A stretch of DNA of 64,000 bases, from NCBI GenBank assembly GCA_003342895.1, contig PTFA01000081.1:2031763-2095762 (forward strand), read 5' to 3'. Origin of the DNA: Casuarius casuarius (taxonomy: Eukaryota > Chordata > Aves > Casuariiformes > Casuariidae). A program made the position numbers and the translations under genes. The notes beneath the pieces were generated by a model that was not told where the DNA came from, ran no database searches, and saw only the letters and a program-made list of their open reading frames with translations. This document shows positions 1 through 13,900 of this stretch, piece after piece; within the stretch, counting starts at the first letter, position 1, and each line of letters starts with the position of its first letter.

Positions 1-140
1 TCCCTCCTGCCCCCCTGGGCAGGGCCCGAGCCCTTCCCACCCCAGGCAAGACCCCATCCTTTCTGCCCTCCCCCAGGCAGGACCTGACCCCCCCTCCCGG
101 CCCCCAGGGCAGGGCCCCATCCCTGCCCCCAAGCCAGGGC
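1..140. repeat. C-rich degenerate minisatellite-like tract
   Basis: Imperfect units built around a cccaggcaggrcc core, alternating with cccatcctgccc, recur at roughly 35-50 base spacing. The strand is extremely C-rich. The block lies upstream of the LRRC42 coding start and is cut by the window edge, so its full length is unknown. It could equally be ordinary GC-rich promoter-flanking sequence with chance similarity between units. Confidence 0.35.
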
Positions 141-718
141 CACTGCTGGGGGGCAGCGGGGCATGGCCCAAACCCCACCGCCCCAAGCAGCCCCGGCCCC
201 ACCTAGGCGAGGTGGGGAAGGGGCACCGGGAGCCTGCCCACCCGCAGCCCCCGCAGCCAGGCCTGGGAGGGACGTCCCCCACAGGCTCCACTGCCCGCTG
301 CCATCTGCCATTAGCCCTCCTCCTCCTCCTCCCCCTCATGCTGGCGGTGGGCAGCACAGCCAGGGCCACGCTATGGGGCCCGCAGCCCCCCCGGGTCCCC
401 CTCAGCGCCAGGGCAGCGCTGCACAGCCCGGGCAGCACAGCACCCGTTGCAGGTACCCGGCACAGAGCAGCGGGACCCTGCCGGTGCAAAGGCCCTTCGT
501 GTCCCTGCCAGCCCTGCGCTCCCGCTCGCCTGGTGCGCGTGGTCAGGCGGCAGGTAGCACCCAGCCCTGCTGCACGCAGCCTGGCCTCCCTTGCACTGCA
601 GGGCTGTGCGACCGTGTGTGCGCAGGTGTCAAGGGGAACTGCCGGGGCTTGGGGTCTTTCCTGAGCCCCATTTTCCTTCGGGGCTGTTCTTCACCTGTCT
701 CCCGGTTTGTTTTTGCAG
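141..718 (+). promoter_or_regulatory. LRRC42 upstream and 5'UTR region
   Basis: GC-rich sequence immediately before the first LRRC42 coding exon. An acceptor-like pyrimidine tract ending in tttttgcag closes at 718, so the ATG exon is probably exon 2 and a noncoding first exon should lie in or before this stretch. Several donor-like sites are present (near 452, 554 and 625), but nothing here decides between them. Open frames in this stretch are compositional and match no family I know. Confidence 0.45.
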
Positions 719-733
719 ACCTGGTCGAGGGGA

Positions 734-3700
734 ATGTCTTACTGCCTCCACTCAGAACACCCTTTGGATACTGGGCCAATATACGTGCGTGAAAATGGGA
801 AGCTGCACATGGTAAATCAGGGTACAGGCAACATACAGAATGTCACCCCCAAACCAAGATCTTTTAGGCTGTTTTCCAGAGGATTCTCTGTGGAGCTGTG
901 TATGAACAGGGAGGACGATAGGGCAAGGAGGCAGAGGACTGATCATTTCATCTTCACATACACTAAGGAGGGGAACCTCCGATATTCTGCCAAGTCTCTC
1001 TTCAGCCTCGTGCTGGGTTATATTTCTGACAACGTTGATCACATTGACTCATTGATTGGTTTCCCAGAGCAGATTGCTGAAAAACTCTTTTCAGCTGCAG
1101 AAGCAAGACAAAAGTTCACAGAACCAGTTACAGGACTGAGAGCGCTACAAAAGTTCACGGAAGCGTATGGCAATCTGGTGCTATGCTCATTATGTTTGCG
1201 GAATAGGTAAGTGCATCCAGTAACGAACACCAGCATCTGCTTGTGCTTTTTGCAAGCATGCTTAAGGTCTCCCTTAAATGATTTTCTCTCAAAAATAATT
1301 TTAAAAAATCATGGGCTGTATGACACTGCCTAATTTTAATCAAGTGACCTGAGCCTTGACTCATTCTTGCTTCATGGGATGTTTTTGTAATTGCTGTTTA
1401 CAAGCATTTCAGTGTACTTAGCTGACCACACAGATAAAATACACCTCAACAAACTGTCCAGGTTTGTTTACTCTGAGCTTACTGTCCCATTTCATTTTGG
1501 GGGGGCTAAGCAGAAGATAATAGTCTTGTGATGGGCTTTGAAGACAGATATGTTTTAACTTAGTTTATTTGGTATCTATCCCCATATTTAACACACTTTA
1601 AGGGGTTCTGATTGGAATCCAGCACCATTTTTCTGTCTTATCCTTGTCTGTGTTTTCTCTCAGTACAACAGAGACTTGCCAGACTTAAAACTGAGTATGT
1701 TTTTAAGGCTTTGCTCCTACTGAAGTCTTTCCCAATAATACAACCAGTCTGTCTTCCGTCTGTACACTTTAAAAAAGGGATGATTTATCTAGTTTAAAAT
1801 TAAAGTACAGACATACTCATCTGAATTGCCAAGGGTGTTTTGAGCAGAGTAGGAATGTTTGATCAGAGGTCAATTATCCTTTGTTTTATCCTTTAAACCT
1901 ACTCCATTTTTATCTTTAGTACAAATACTTTTTATGGGCTTAATTCAGGAATGAAGTTACCACTGGCATCTTGTGCCTTTACAGGAAGCTGCATTAAGTA
2001 TCAAATCTTTGAAACCCAGGAAAAGAGATATTAAGGCATTTTCTGATGAATCTTAATTCTGAAACAGCCCGCTCTTCCCTTCACACACCTTCTGAGTTAG
2101 TATTATCCATCAGGAACTATCTTCTTGNACTCCAGTTGTGCATACTGCCTTCCACATAGCTGAACTGCATGACAGAGGGATGTGGTGGGGTAGTTTAATA
2201 GGCTGTACTTGCAGTAGGAGGATATTCCAGCCCCCTCACTTGCATGGGCAAAGAGGTGCTTCCTTGGGGACTCAGGTCTGTGAGCATCTCTCATTTTAGC
2301 ATTGAAGCTGTTGGTTGTCCTCAGGGATTGTCTTGCCATGGCGACTATAATAGGTAAATACAGGCGAGATGGGTGAGTTAGTGATTAGTAAGTGCAAGCA
2401 GTGTGAGTGCGTATTTATGCNTGCCGTTCTTCAATGGTCTGTTCCCATCTCTGAACCGCCTACTGAATAGTTCCAGCACAGATGTTTGTGTGGCTGCAGA
2501 GTGAATCAGACCAGGGAACCAAACCAGCTAAAAAATAACCTGTTGTGTAACCATTGCCAGGGGTATAGTCACTGCTCTAGTTGGAGTCCTGCAGGTGTCC
2601 TGTGAGACACTTGTCTCTAGTGAAGTATTTTATTTGCAGGTGTAAAAAGTAAATTTTACCCTTTGCTACATTTAGAGTAGATTTTAACATTGGATAAATG
2701 TAGTCCTGTTTACACATTGAGATACTGAGGAAGAGCAATTTGGGAAGTTGATTTAATATAAACTAGAATATATACCCTACTTTATTTTAAAGACATCCCT
2801 AATAGCAGTGTTTGCAAGTTGATGTCTAATTCCTAATCCAGTAGTTTGAGTCAAAGCAGAACCATGATGTTGGTTCAAGTAGAAGCTGGGAACTCGGATG
2901 TGTTGCGTGCAGACTGCAGCATAGAAAGGCAGTTAGGACAGCTGGCTAATTTCTGGCAATTTTCACACAGGTATTAATGTGAAATGACTGCATGACACTA
3001 GTGACAGTTGAGGATCTAGGACCCTTCTTACTTGTCTAAAAATGAATGGCTTTTTGCACTTTACAGATACCTGGTTATCTCTGAAAANCTAGAAGAAATT
3101 AAGTCTTTCCGGGAGCTGACTTGTTTGGATCTTTCCTGTTGTAAGCTTGGAGATGAGCATGAACTGCTAGAACATCTCACTAAAGAAGCTCTGTCTAGGT
3201 ACTGATTTCCTGACATACGATTGATAATGATACTTTCTTTTCCCATCACTAAGCAATTCAAAGAATCAGGCTGCAACTCTAAAGGAAAGTTTCACAGGCA
3301 ACAGCATACAAGTTTGAAGGTTTTGGTTCTTTCATAAAATCTGTTCTTAAGTACAGAATTTATTGTACACAAACTAAAAAATCCAGATCTCAAAAGATCC
3401 TATAAATATGCAAGTGTAGAAATATAAATTTACTGTCTCACGCATTTAAATCAACTTTTTATAAATTTCCATTGTCCATGTTAAAAAATGCATCTTAAGC
3501 ATTTCTAACAGCATTAAGACTTTTATTTCCTGTTTTTTAGGGAGAAGTTTATCAGCCAAATTTTTAACTGAACCAATGTGCCAGATAATGATTGCTGCAA
3601 GCACTAGGTTAAATATTTTGTTAATTAACATTTGGAAAATAATTATGTAATTTTGACCGATATTAAAGATTGACAGGTAGAAAACTGGAAATCAATAGGC

Positions 3701-6589
3701 AGGATAATTGCTTGCTAATTAACAGATATTATGTTAACATAAGACTTTGTGCATTGTGTGTCAAGATTTTGTCTTGAAGTACTCTAAAAAAAGTTTTTTC
3801 TCTGAGGTTTGTTCATCTGTGTCATAATAGCTCACTGTGTACTTAAATATCATTGCCCATAACTTACCAAATCTGTCCTCTCTCATTTTGCCAAGTATTT
3901 TTCTCTTTTTAGTTCTGAGTCCAGTAGAGATTGGCAGCCTTGAGTTAATAACATTAATTTATAAAGAACATTATTGTCTGTTAGCCACTGCTTGTGCTCT
4001 AGGATTGGTTTGTCATTGGAGCTCTGGGAATAGTTAGCTGAGTAACTGCTTCTGTTGAGCTAGTAAAGGGAATATAAAAATATTTGTTAGCCCTACCAAC
4101 CCAGGCTTCTTGTTTGGTATTTTTTATTAATACTAACAAAACAGCAGACTGAAGGCTTGGCACAGGAAGAGCCCAGACTTTCTACGCAGAGTTCTAAGAC
4201 ATTTTGCAAAACTNTCTAAAAAAATTGACGATTAATTATGGATCTGTATTTCTCTTCTCAGTGTAAAAAGGCTNCTCCTGAAAGACAACTCTTTATCAGA
4301 TGCAGGCCTTCGCAGAATGACAGCGCCAGTGCGAGTATTGAAAAAGGGACTTGAGAATCTTTTGATACTAGATTTGTCTTGTAAGTGTGTCATGGTTTAA
4401 TATTAGAAGCAAGCTGTATCCTTTTAAATGAAGAACTTCTCCTCTTTAATACTGAAGGAATGCAATCAATTTAGTGATTCCTGTGCGCCAAGTACCCAAC
4501 CCCAAGATCCANCCTTCTAGGAGCCACAGGTTGTACCTATAGTCTCAGCCACTTGCCACTGAAATCTGTCTACCAGGGAAGTAGGGGAAACAGGGCCAGG
4601 CTCCTAGCTGGTATAAAAAAATGCTTACAGGATTATCTGTGAAATCCAAAACAGAGGTTAAATTAGCCATTTCTGTTTCAATTAAGTGACTGAACACTGA
4701 ACTTTTACAGTGTTTGACAACTGTCAGTTTTGAGACATGGACATACCATCTTCTATGGTAGCTCGATCTTTTGTTTGACTGTTAGACGTGTAAACTTTAA
4801 TACAATTGCTACTGTGCTGTTCATTCTCTGCCTGGAAAGCAACGGGATATTTGGGAGGCGGGGTGGGGGGGAGAATTAATATACGTAACTAGTGACTGTA
4901 CCATGATACCCACATAAAGACATCCCAATTAAAGTTATTTAAGTAACCTTTGTTAGGTGCTCNTATTTGCAGCCTTTGCAGTTTCTTGAAAGTAACTTTT
5001 TCTAGAGTGCTTTTGGAAGCTCTGCTTGTGTGTCTGTTTACACGTTAGTCAAAATGATATTAAAAGTCATGCTACAGAACTGATACAGCCTGCAGTTCAT
5101 TCTGGAAAGTTTACCAGCATGCAGTGTTAGGATTTCTGTNATCCAACAAACTTCCACTACTACTTGTATAAATATTTTGAATAGCTTGAGCGGAGCTATT
5201 ATAAAACTTGTGATTATTAGTGAGAGAGAGAAAAAAAAAAGATGACTCACTTTGAAAACATGAAGCATATTACAAAATGGCCCAAGAAAACCTTGTTTAA
5301 ATATTAGCTTTTGGAAGAAATAGTTTCTTGGCATCATGACCATCTTTTTCCACATCCTGCAACCTAACTAACTTTACTTGACTTCCTAGGTAACCCTAAA
5401 ATCACAGATGTGGGAATTGGATACCTTCTTTCTTTCAAGAAGTTGAATTGTTTGGATATTTCTGGAACAGGTCTCAAGGTAAAGTAGAGCTTCTGTCCAA
5501 GTTTACTGGACAAGCATAACCAAATGTCCTTCCCCACTTGCTACTTTATTTCTCTTTTCACTAGGATGTTAATGCAGTCATTAAGCGGATCCAGATGCAG
5601 ATAGGCCTCGTTCATTCAAAAGTGCCTCTGAAAGAATTTGATCATAGTAATTGCAAAACAGAGGGATGGGCAGAGCAGGTATGTGGTTTTTAGATCTATT
5701 TTACTCTCTAGAAACTGTTCTTGTGTGGTATGAAATCACTGAATAGTAAATAATAAGGAATAGAGTTGTTTCCAATGGTATTTCTATAAGCTTTTTAGAA
5801 GAAGCATTTTTAACTCCTTCAAATTTCATTTCAGACAGTTTTGCAGTGGGAACAGGCAGTTATGGAGGCCATCAAGCCACAAGAAAATTTGAGATCCAGA
5901 ACAGCAGCTCTGCGCTTCTGTACGTACTGCATAGAGACCGAGCAACTTATTCATTTTCTACAGGGAATCATTTCATACATCATTGCTTAGTACAAACAGC
6001 ATCTCAGATGTGCAACTTCAGCCATCTGTGGAGCCATATTACANTGTGTTTGGTTTTCTTCATTTGTTAGATGGGTGGATAACTCTTAGACAGCATGACA
6101 AGAATCTTAAGGCCACGTTTAATAACAATTTTATTTAAAAAATGATTTTTATTGTTCTCCTTAAATTTCTAAGTACAAAATAGAAATGTTCTTTTCCCTA
6201 TTTATATTTCAGCAAAGCAGTCTGCATTCCAGGTTGGCATGGTCAAAGCAATTTGCAACACAAATATGCATTTTTCAGGACAATTTGTTTTGTCCAGATC
6301 TAAACTTGATCTTTTTTTTTCTTTCCCTGTAGATGGCAAGACACGCAGAATAGAGGAAGTAGTCAAATGCAAATTGGTGGAGGCAGAAACAAAAGCTTCT
6401 GGAAACTTACAGTTTTATAAGGAAAAAAATCAAAATTGCTATTTACCTTTGAAAAAGGAGGTTGCAGACAGCCATGAATTAAAGAACAATAAAAAAAGAG
6501 CTTTGGCTGAACAAGAGAGAGAAAGGACTTCCAAACAGAAGCATTTGTGCCTCACTGTGGAGGACTGGGATTTGTTAAATACCTACTGA
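734..6589 (+). CDS. LRRC42: Leucine-rich repeat-containing protein 42
   Basis: Seven coding exons: 734-1206, 3067-3198, 4262-4380, 5390-5478, 5565-5678, 5835-5919 and 6333-6589. All junctions are GT-AG and phases close exactly, giving 1269 bases and 422 residues; the human protein is about 428. The start is the ATG 15 bases into the exon, giving MSYCLHSEHP. The N-terminal half is the near-invariant LRRC42 segment, with SAKSLFSLVLGYISDNVDHI and a GFPEQIAEKLF stretch. Leucine-rich repeats run from about residue 170 to 265 (LTCLDLSCCKLGDEHEL, LLILDLSCNPKITDVG, LNCLDISGTGLK). The tail is lysine-rich and ends in the family signature VEDWDLLNTY. The molecular function is poorly defined; a nuclear role is the usual suggestion. 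Ambiguous bases at 3088 and 4274 fall inside codons. Identification is secure. Confidence 0.96.
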
Positions 6590-6796
6590 CTCAGAAAGAA
6601 GTGGGTCTTTGTTTGTTTTCTTGCTGATGACAGAATTTAGACATACTGAGAGGGAGTAACATAAAGGAGACCAGCATTGTTGAATCTGGTTGCTGTGATA
6701 TACTAGTGAGTTGCTTATGCTTGGGGAGGGGAGGGCTAAAGGCAAGGAGAAGGATAATGATACTACTGTATATTTTCAATACATAATAATTTTTCA

Positions 6797-6802
6797 AATA
6801 AA
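6797..6802 (+). terminator. LRRC42 poly(A) signal AATAAA
   Basis: A canonical AATAAA lies 208 bases after the LRRC42 stop, followed by a T/G-rich stretch (gttttttgttgtcatcctt) of the kind that binds CstF. It would define a 3'UTR of about 230 bases. Confidence 0.75.
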
Positions 6803-6829
6803 GTTTTTTGTTGTCATCCTTAAGTATTT

Positions 6830-8900
6830 CTTCTGACACAGATATAATTCAGAAAAATAGTTGGTCCTATCCCTCCTCTCTTGCAATGATTAGTCTCCTG
6901 TCTGGAAGAGGCAACTCCTGAATTTAACTCCCTCTTCAGATGAGCAGGGTAGAGGGGTTTGTTTTTGTTGACACTGAAAACATTCTAGGTGCCATAGTAC
7001 TCAGCNTAAAGCCGTCACTGGGGCAGCAAACACAGCTACACTGTGCTTGTGAAGTGCAGCAGGACTGTAATAGCTGTGGTAGTATAAGCCTCACCCTGTA
7101 AGCGCAAGGCTGTGCTCAGAGCTCTGACAAAGGGAGGAAGCAAACAGGATAAGCCCAGGCCCTGGGGGGAGGGAGGCAGAGAGACTATAACCCCTAGGTA
7201 ACATAGTTATTGCAGAAATGCAAAGTAGAACAGTAGAACTTATCTCCCTCCTTCTAACCCAGGAAATGAGAGCTGAAACTGGGTTACTGTAGATTAAAGC
7301 ATACAGTTGTAGTATACCCTCACTTACAAGTAAATTCACCTGCATTTTAGTCTTCTGTGGTTTACAACCTGTTTTCAGTGCCCATGCGTGTCTGCAATAT
7401 CCTAACTGTATTTCACCATCTAAAANCATTCAAATAAATGTTCACTGATATATACATACCTCTACAACAGACCTAGGTACTCAGAATTATTCTGTGTTGG
7501 TCTANCTAAAGCCAGGAATACAGCTGTAACGCTAGATTTGTTTGCCCTAAAAAACACATAGGGCAAGAATTCATTCAAAACTGACTAAGGTGCACAGTGC
7601 CTACAAACATTTTACTGTGCTCTTTAAGGCAGTTTACTACAGGTTTCCTCTACTAGCGCTTATTTAGAGGATATCTTCCTTTTACACCATTGCTTGGCAT
7701 ACTTTAGCAGCAAGAAAAGCAGCACATCTTTAGAATTCACAAAGATGCCAAGCAAAGGAACTTCACCTCAAAAGTGCAAGAGAGATGGGAGAAAAGACCT
7801 TTTCTCTCTTTGTTCTTTTAGTGCTGAAGTCTCCTCAAAAGGACTACAAACAAAACAGGCGTACTCATGTTCAAGCCCTACATTTCCTCCCAGACACTCA
7901 GGTGATTAATAGCTTTTGCTGAAGACTACATCAGCCCTGTTCCAAGATAATGGCTGGGCTTGGTGAAGCAGCTTCTCAACAGGGAGGAAGACGACCACGA
8001 CGTTCAAATATAATCCTCTCCCTAGAACTGGCTTTTGGTTCAGCAGCCACCATGGATCTCTTTTTCTAACCCTTCCATGACTGCAGAGACCNGCAAATGT
8101 GACCATGAAGAGATGTCAGTCTCAAAGCCTCTGTATATTTCATTTTGCATCAGTAAAGGAGCTGGGAGCTGATACCTTGAGACAAATCACAGGTGTATCG
8201 TGATTTGGCATNAATGGTCTCTGCCCAGGTCATAGGGCCATTGGGTAAAATAACATAGCAGACCCTCCATTTTCAAAAGGGGTGTTTTAGAGCAATGTTT
8301 CTTACGTTTTCCATCCTCCTGGGGGAAGGAATACAGCAATTGCCATATGGGTCAGCCTAACTAGCCATAGCACAGCATCCTCTTCCCAACCACAGCAAAC
8401 ATCCGATGTTCTGGAAAGATGTGGCCATCGCGACATTCCTGGTCCCTACGCTGAGCATAAGGATTTCTATATCCTTTAACAGCCAATCAGTTCAGTCCTT
8501 GCTAGCAACAGCTGTTTACATCTATCTACAGGGCCAACCTTTTTTTGATAAGTCTCACAGGCTCTGGTGTGTTCTTGCAGTAGGTTTGCCCATTAATTGC
8601 CCATTTTGAGGGGTAAGATCCCTCTTTTCCTCCTCTCCCATCCATCTGTGACTGCTGCCCCTTAGAAGCGTGCAGCTTCTTGCACGCTTGCTTGCGCCTT
8701 CTTAGTGGGGAAAGCTTGTTACTTCAAAGCCAAACAGGCAAACAGTCCAAAGCTGAACCAGCCTGAATCAGAAACGGCTCTTCTTCCGGGGGAAGAGAGA
8801 CTGACTCAGTAGTGTGGCCTCTGAATCTTCCCTTCTTGAGCTCATCCTAAGAAATGCTGCAAAACTTCCTCATCGATTTCAACAAAACATACTTTGGGGT
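6830..8900. other. Intergenic, LRRC42 to LDLRAD1
   Basis: About 2 kb between convergent genes. I see no exon with coding similarity, no RNA gene and no clear transposon. Open frames are short and fit no known family. Confidence 0.6.
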
Positions 8901-8935
8901 AACAAGAGGAGCACAGTGACTGCAATAAACCAGGC

Positions 8936-8941
8936 TTTATT
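8936..8941 (-). terminator. Candidate distal LDLRAD1 poly(A) signal
   Basis: On the minus strand, AATAAAGCC is followed by a T/G-rich stretch. It lies about 2.0 kb past the LDLRAD1 stop, so it would imply a long 3'UTR. A second AATAAA on the plus strand (8923-8928) lies 7 bases away. No nearer canonical signal was noticed, but I did not search variant hexamers exhaustively. Confidence 0.35.
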
Positions 8942-10974
8942 TACCAACCCCAAATCAGCTTTGTTGAAATGTTAAGTGACTGGGATTCTGCATCTCTTTC
9001 ATGCTTTGACTGAAACTGGAAGCTTGAAAGTGAGAAATGTTTACTTAAAAACTCAACCTCTCTTCTGAGCTCCAGCACTACAAACACTGCAGTACTGTTT
9101 CACAGACACAGAGAAAGCAAGACATCCATCCTAGCTAGGCATGAAGGAGAACAGGTAAATACAGATTAAAAAGGTTCCCATAGTACCTGTTCCATTATGC
9201 AGAGTTTTACTATCTCATTTTATCTAAAGTATGAGTCAGAATACAGTAAAGCTATTTTTAAAAGATCTTTCAGATCTACAGCTGTATCCCAGTTACAAAT
9301 TAGAACAAACATTCACAGTTTACACAAGTCATGGTGACATGTCAAGTTTCAGATCACAGGACAGAGAGGAAATGAGTGAACCGTTTATGTTTAAAGATAT
9401 ATGACCTGGGTTGGTGGTAGGAAGAATATTGCCTGGAGTTTATTTTGGACCTAGGAAAGTAAGTGCACTCACAGTAAATCTGTTTCTCAGATATGATGTT
9501 TTAGACACGAGTTTTTCGAAGGAGCAGAAAAAGATCACATCTTTCTTAAATTTCAATGGCATGTCCCTATCTTAATCCTGTGGACTGCTTTGAAGGTTTG
9601 CCTGACTGATCTTGCTCTGCTTGCACAGGAATTAAATGAGCAATGAACAGATCCTGTCATGCCCCACGGCTGCCCCAGCAGCAGATGTGGCACTCGGCTT
9701 TCTCCTGCTCACTGCTCTGAGACTGTGAGTGACTTTTTTTTCCTTTTTCCTTTCTCACTCTAAACTGAGGGCTAGAAAGGCTCATGTCACTCAGCTCCAC
9801 CTGATTTGCTGTTCAGGATAAGCCTCAATTCACCTTTACAGTCCCTTCATCTAACTCCCTTAAAAGGCACCAGCATTTCAATACAGGAGAAGAACCTCAG
9901 CCAAGGCTGGCCAGACACAGGTATGTCTCTGCGTTGGCAAAAGCTAATAAACAGCCTCCAGCTTGCACGCAACTAGCTGATGTATTGAATCTATGTTGCC
10001 TATTTTAAAGTTGTATTTTCAATTTTCCCCCATTTCCAACCAGAAATAGTTCTGCAGCAACTGCTGTGCTGGCTAAACTTCAGAACTAGCATGTCTTTAA
10101 ACTTCACAAAGAGTACAGGGTCGTCTGTGCAACCCAGCTTCACAGAGCTGGGAGCTTTGAAGATGCTAAGGAAACCTCTTCTTTCATGGTGACAGTCTTC
10201 CTTGTCTACACTGTACAGAAAGAGGATTTGCAAAGAGAGGAAACAGTCATCACTCCTGTTTCCTCATTTCCTTCCTCTCCCCGAAGGTTTGCAAGAGGCC
10301 TGCAACAGGCCAAAACTGTACTGAGTCCTTTTCTCTCCAGCATCCTTCATCGTAAAAGGCAGAACACNCATTACTATCTCTTCCAAGAGGGAAGTGGAGT
10401 GGCTGAGCTGCAACTCACCCTGGCTACACNGCAAGTCTCAGCTCCTGCAGTCTTGTTCTCCGTCAGTTTGCAGTTAATTGTCAGAGGCCTGGCAGCTGGA
10501 TCCAGGCTATGGGNTGGCTCTGCCTGGTCCCTCAGTCTCCTAGTAGGTACAAAGATGCTCCTCAGGAGCAGACCAAGATCCCCCAGACCCCAAAGCCCAG
10601 ATGTATACGAATGGAGCAGAAAACAAGGCTGGAAATAGCAGAAAGCAAGGGGCGTCCACTGTATGACCTAATACACCTAGGATCTCAAGCCTGCAAGACA
10701 TTCTACCCTACCCATGTAGAAAAGACTCACCTTCACATGACCTGCGAAAGTGTCCCAAAATTCATGTCTAGCCTGTAGCACTGGCAACCATGTACTGAAA
10801 GCACAACACGTCTGTCCCTTTTCAGTGTTGCTGTATGCTGATCACAGAACTGCTGATCAAGTTATGCTCAGGTAGAGCTTCAAGAGTGGGTGGCAAAGCA
10901 GGAGGGCAACAAGGCTTAGAGGTGACAATGCAGAATGTGCCCTGTGGTATCCAACATTTCTTGGCACCAAGACT

Positions 10975-13900
10975 TCATGGTTTGCAGATATACTCATCGG
11001 ACCAACTTGCACAGTGCTGGATGCTGTCCCGGCACAGTCTCTTTGGGATGCAGGTGCAATATTCATAGAGCACAGGGGTGCAGCTCCACCACTCAGACCC
11101 ACAAGGAGGGCAGGCAGCCACTGGGAGGGAGGAAAAACAAGGACCAGAGATGTTTCCTGTTGCACTGACCAGTTACCTCCTTTCTTACACTAGTATCATT
11201 TCACCCCTTGGCAAGCACTGAACAGCCACTGATGATAACCCTGCACCTGTGAACCCACCACAGAGGATACTCACTTGATGCTACCTCTAGAAGACAATCA
11301 GGGAGCATGACGTTAAGATGACTTTTGTGGCAGACATGCCACGCTAAGAAGAATGATTAGCTGTATTTAAAAAAAAAAAAAAAAAAAAAAACCCCACACA
11401 CACACAAAAAAACCCCCACACTATTCTTGAGAAAGCTGCTGATACATGCAGGTCTTGACTGAGGTTCAAAACCACACGAGTAATTTAGACACAAACCTGC
11501 TGCTCATTTCNGTGAAAGGCACATCCCAATGCCCTGGACAGGTTTGAAACTGTTCACTTTACTCACATAGGTACATTCAGTTCTCCTCAGCCCTTAGAGA
11601 CGTGCCCATCTCCTGACCAAGAATCAATGGCTAGTTCTGAATTATTGTTGCTGGCTGCAGTTACACATCAAGATAAAATTGCTCTGTAGTCAGCAAGTCA
11701 CAGAGAAGGAGCGACTTAGGGGGCTGGGAACAAAGTGTGGAGCTTTTCCCCTCTCAGTTGCTGGTAGTAGAGGTTAATTTGGTGGTCATGATTACATGTA
11801 CTGGGCAGATGGCTGCGAAACAACACAACCCCACAGGCAGCGGGCTTGGTGGAGAGGAAGCCAGAGGATCTGAACTCTAGTCTTTAACACAGTCGTTGAC
11901 AGTTGACATGAAAGAGCCCACATGCTTCTTACTCATGTCCTCGCTGTTTCATGTATTAGAAGATGACATCAGTCTCCAAGGTGGCATTTTCCAACACTAT
12001 CAATGAGCTCCATGCCCTTAAAATGCTATTTCAGTCAATCAGCAGAGATNATCTTTTGCCTAATGGTAGCCAGAAGACAGACTTACAGCTCTCCATCTCA
12101 TCAGAGCAGTCCCCACAGTCATTCATCCCATTACACCTCTGATCAGCGTAGATCCAGTACGCAGGGTTACTGCAGCGGAAAACCAGGTATCCTGGAAGGC
12201 TACTGGGCAAGTCATCTGCAAAACCAGACACATAAGATGCATCTGCTGAAACAGTGATCCTAGAGCCTAGACAAAGTCTCCCAGGTTTATCTTGCTCGTG
12301 CATGAAGCCAGAAACAAGGAGCAGGACTACAGGGATGCTAAGCGCTCTAAAGAGCTGGCTCACCATAGGAAGAGCATCACTGTGAGGATGATCACAACAG
12401 AACTGCTCACCACAGAGTTTCTCCTGCTCATCCTCTCCATTCCTGCAGTTCCGGATTCTGTTGCAGACCTGGCTGGCTGGGACACAAGTCACTCTGTCAT
12501 CGCACAAGAAGCCTGTCCGGTTATTAGAGGCTACACAGAAACGGTTCACTGAAGGGAGAGCAAGAAATAGTTTATTTTCAGACATTTTCATATTCACACA
12601 CAGTATGAGGAACAGATCAAGGAGGAGGGAGATTTCAGAAATTTGTCATTCTGGAGATAACCAGGGGCCAGAACTTATCTCCAATCACTTCACAGCAGAC
12701 ACCAGCAGTCTGCAACATGATTGTACCACCCAGAGTTACTACAATCCCATCGAGGAGGAAACTGCAGTAGAGGAATGGACTGCGGTGACTCAGGTTGCCC
12801 AGAGCTGACACAGCCCCACACAGCCCCCTTCAGTTCCTTTCCTTCTCCCTGGTCCATGCAGGAAAGTGTCTTCACACACCACTGTATCACATGGGGGATG
12901 CTGCCAGAGCACAGCATAGNGGAGGGAAAAAAATCACATTAGGGGGACTCACACGGAAGAAACCCATTTATTCCTGTGAAACACCAAGGCTTACAGCATC
13001 ACTGATCTGCTGGTTGCTGAAAAGAGTACAGGAAAGCAGAGATGCCCTATATTTGCCCAGCAGCTTATATTTTTACCCAGGCATCAGTGCTAACAACTGC
13101 TGGAAGCAGGACCAGGGGCCAGAGGGACCTNTGCTCGGACCCACTATGGCTCTTCTCATGTAAGATCATTTTCTGTCTGCCTCTTACTTATGAAAAAATA
13201 AGAAACCTCAGGAGACCAACCTGGTGTGCGTGGCGGGAGTCCCAATGCGACNGCCAAGCCCACGACAGCCACGATGGCAGCGAGGACGAGCAGCGCCGCG
13301 GCAGAGATGCACACACACCTTCGGGTGCAGCCCACGCAGGTGCTGCAGGGCCGGCAGCAGTCTGTCGGGAGGCAAGGGAACAAGACCTGGGAAAGGCTCC
13401 CGGGGGGGCCAGGAGTGCTGAGCAGGGCTGGGGTGTTTCGAAGAGGGAACAGCATAGGAAACTGCAGCAGTGACATTTCAGGGGGCTCTGAGCACGGGAC
13501 CAGCAATGTTAAACACCTCCTCATAAGAAAGCACACTGCTTGTACTGCGGAAAAGGTCTGCACTAGCGCTGCTTTATCAGAGCGGGCACTGGGACGCAAA
13601 GCAAAACACAGTGCCTCTGTCAGAGCTCATCGCTTCGTTGCGGCACCACAGAAGCAAAATGCCACAAAAATCCCTGCTCAGCAATGTGAGTAGGTCGGCA
13701 TTACAGAGGCACCGCTGCATGGCAGCTGCCCCCCACAGCCCCTATGAACTGGTGAAATGATTCAAAGGCAACAAAGTGAGGTTCAGACTGCAGCACCTCC
13801 TTCATCTTCCTCTCTGAGTACTCTGGGTGAAGAATGCTATTCTTCAGCTACACGCTGCAAGCCAATAACGCTGTTTCTACAGGGGAAGCAGATGAAACAC

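Noticed and set aside
12031..12597. Uninterrupted 188-codon minus-strand protein with two LDLa domains
   Set aside because: It reads through the intron between LDLRAD1 exons 3 and 4. Both exons have clear splice sites, and the intervening residues are not LDLa sequence.
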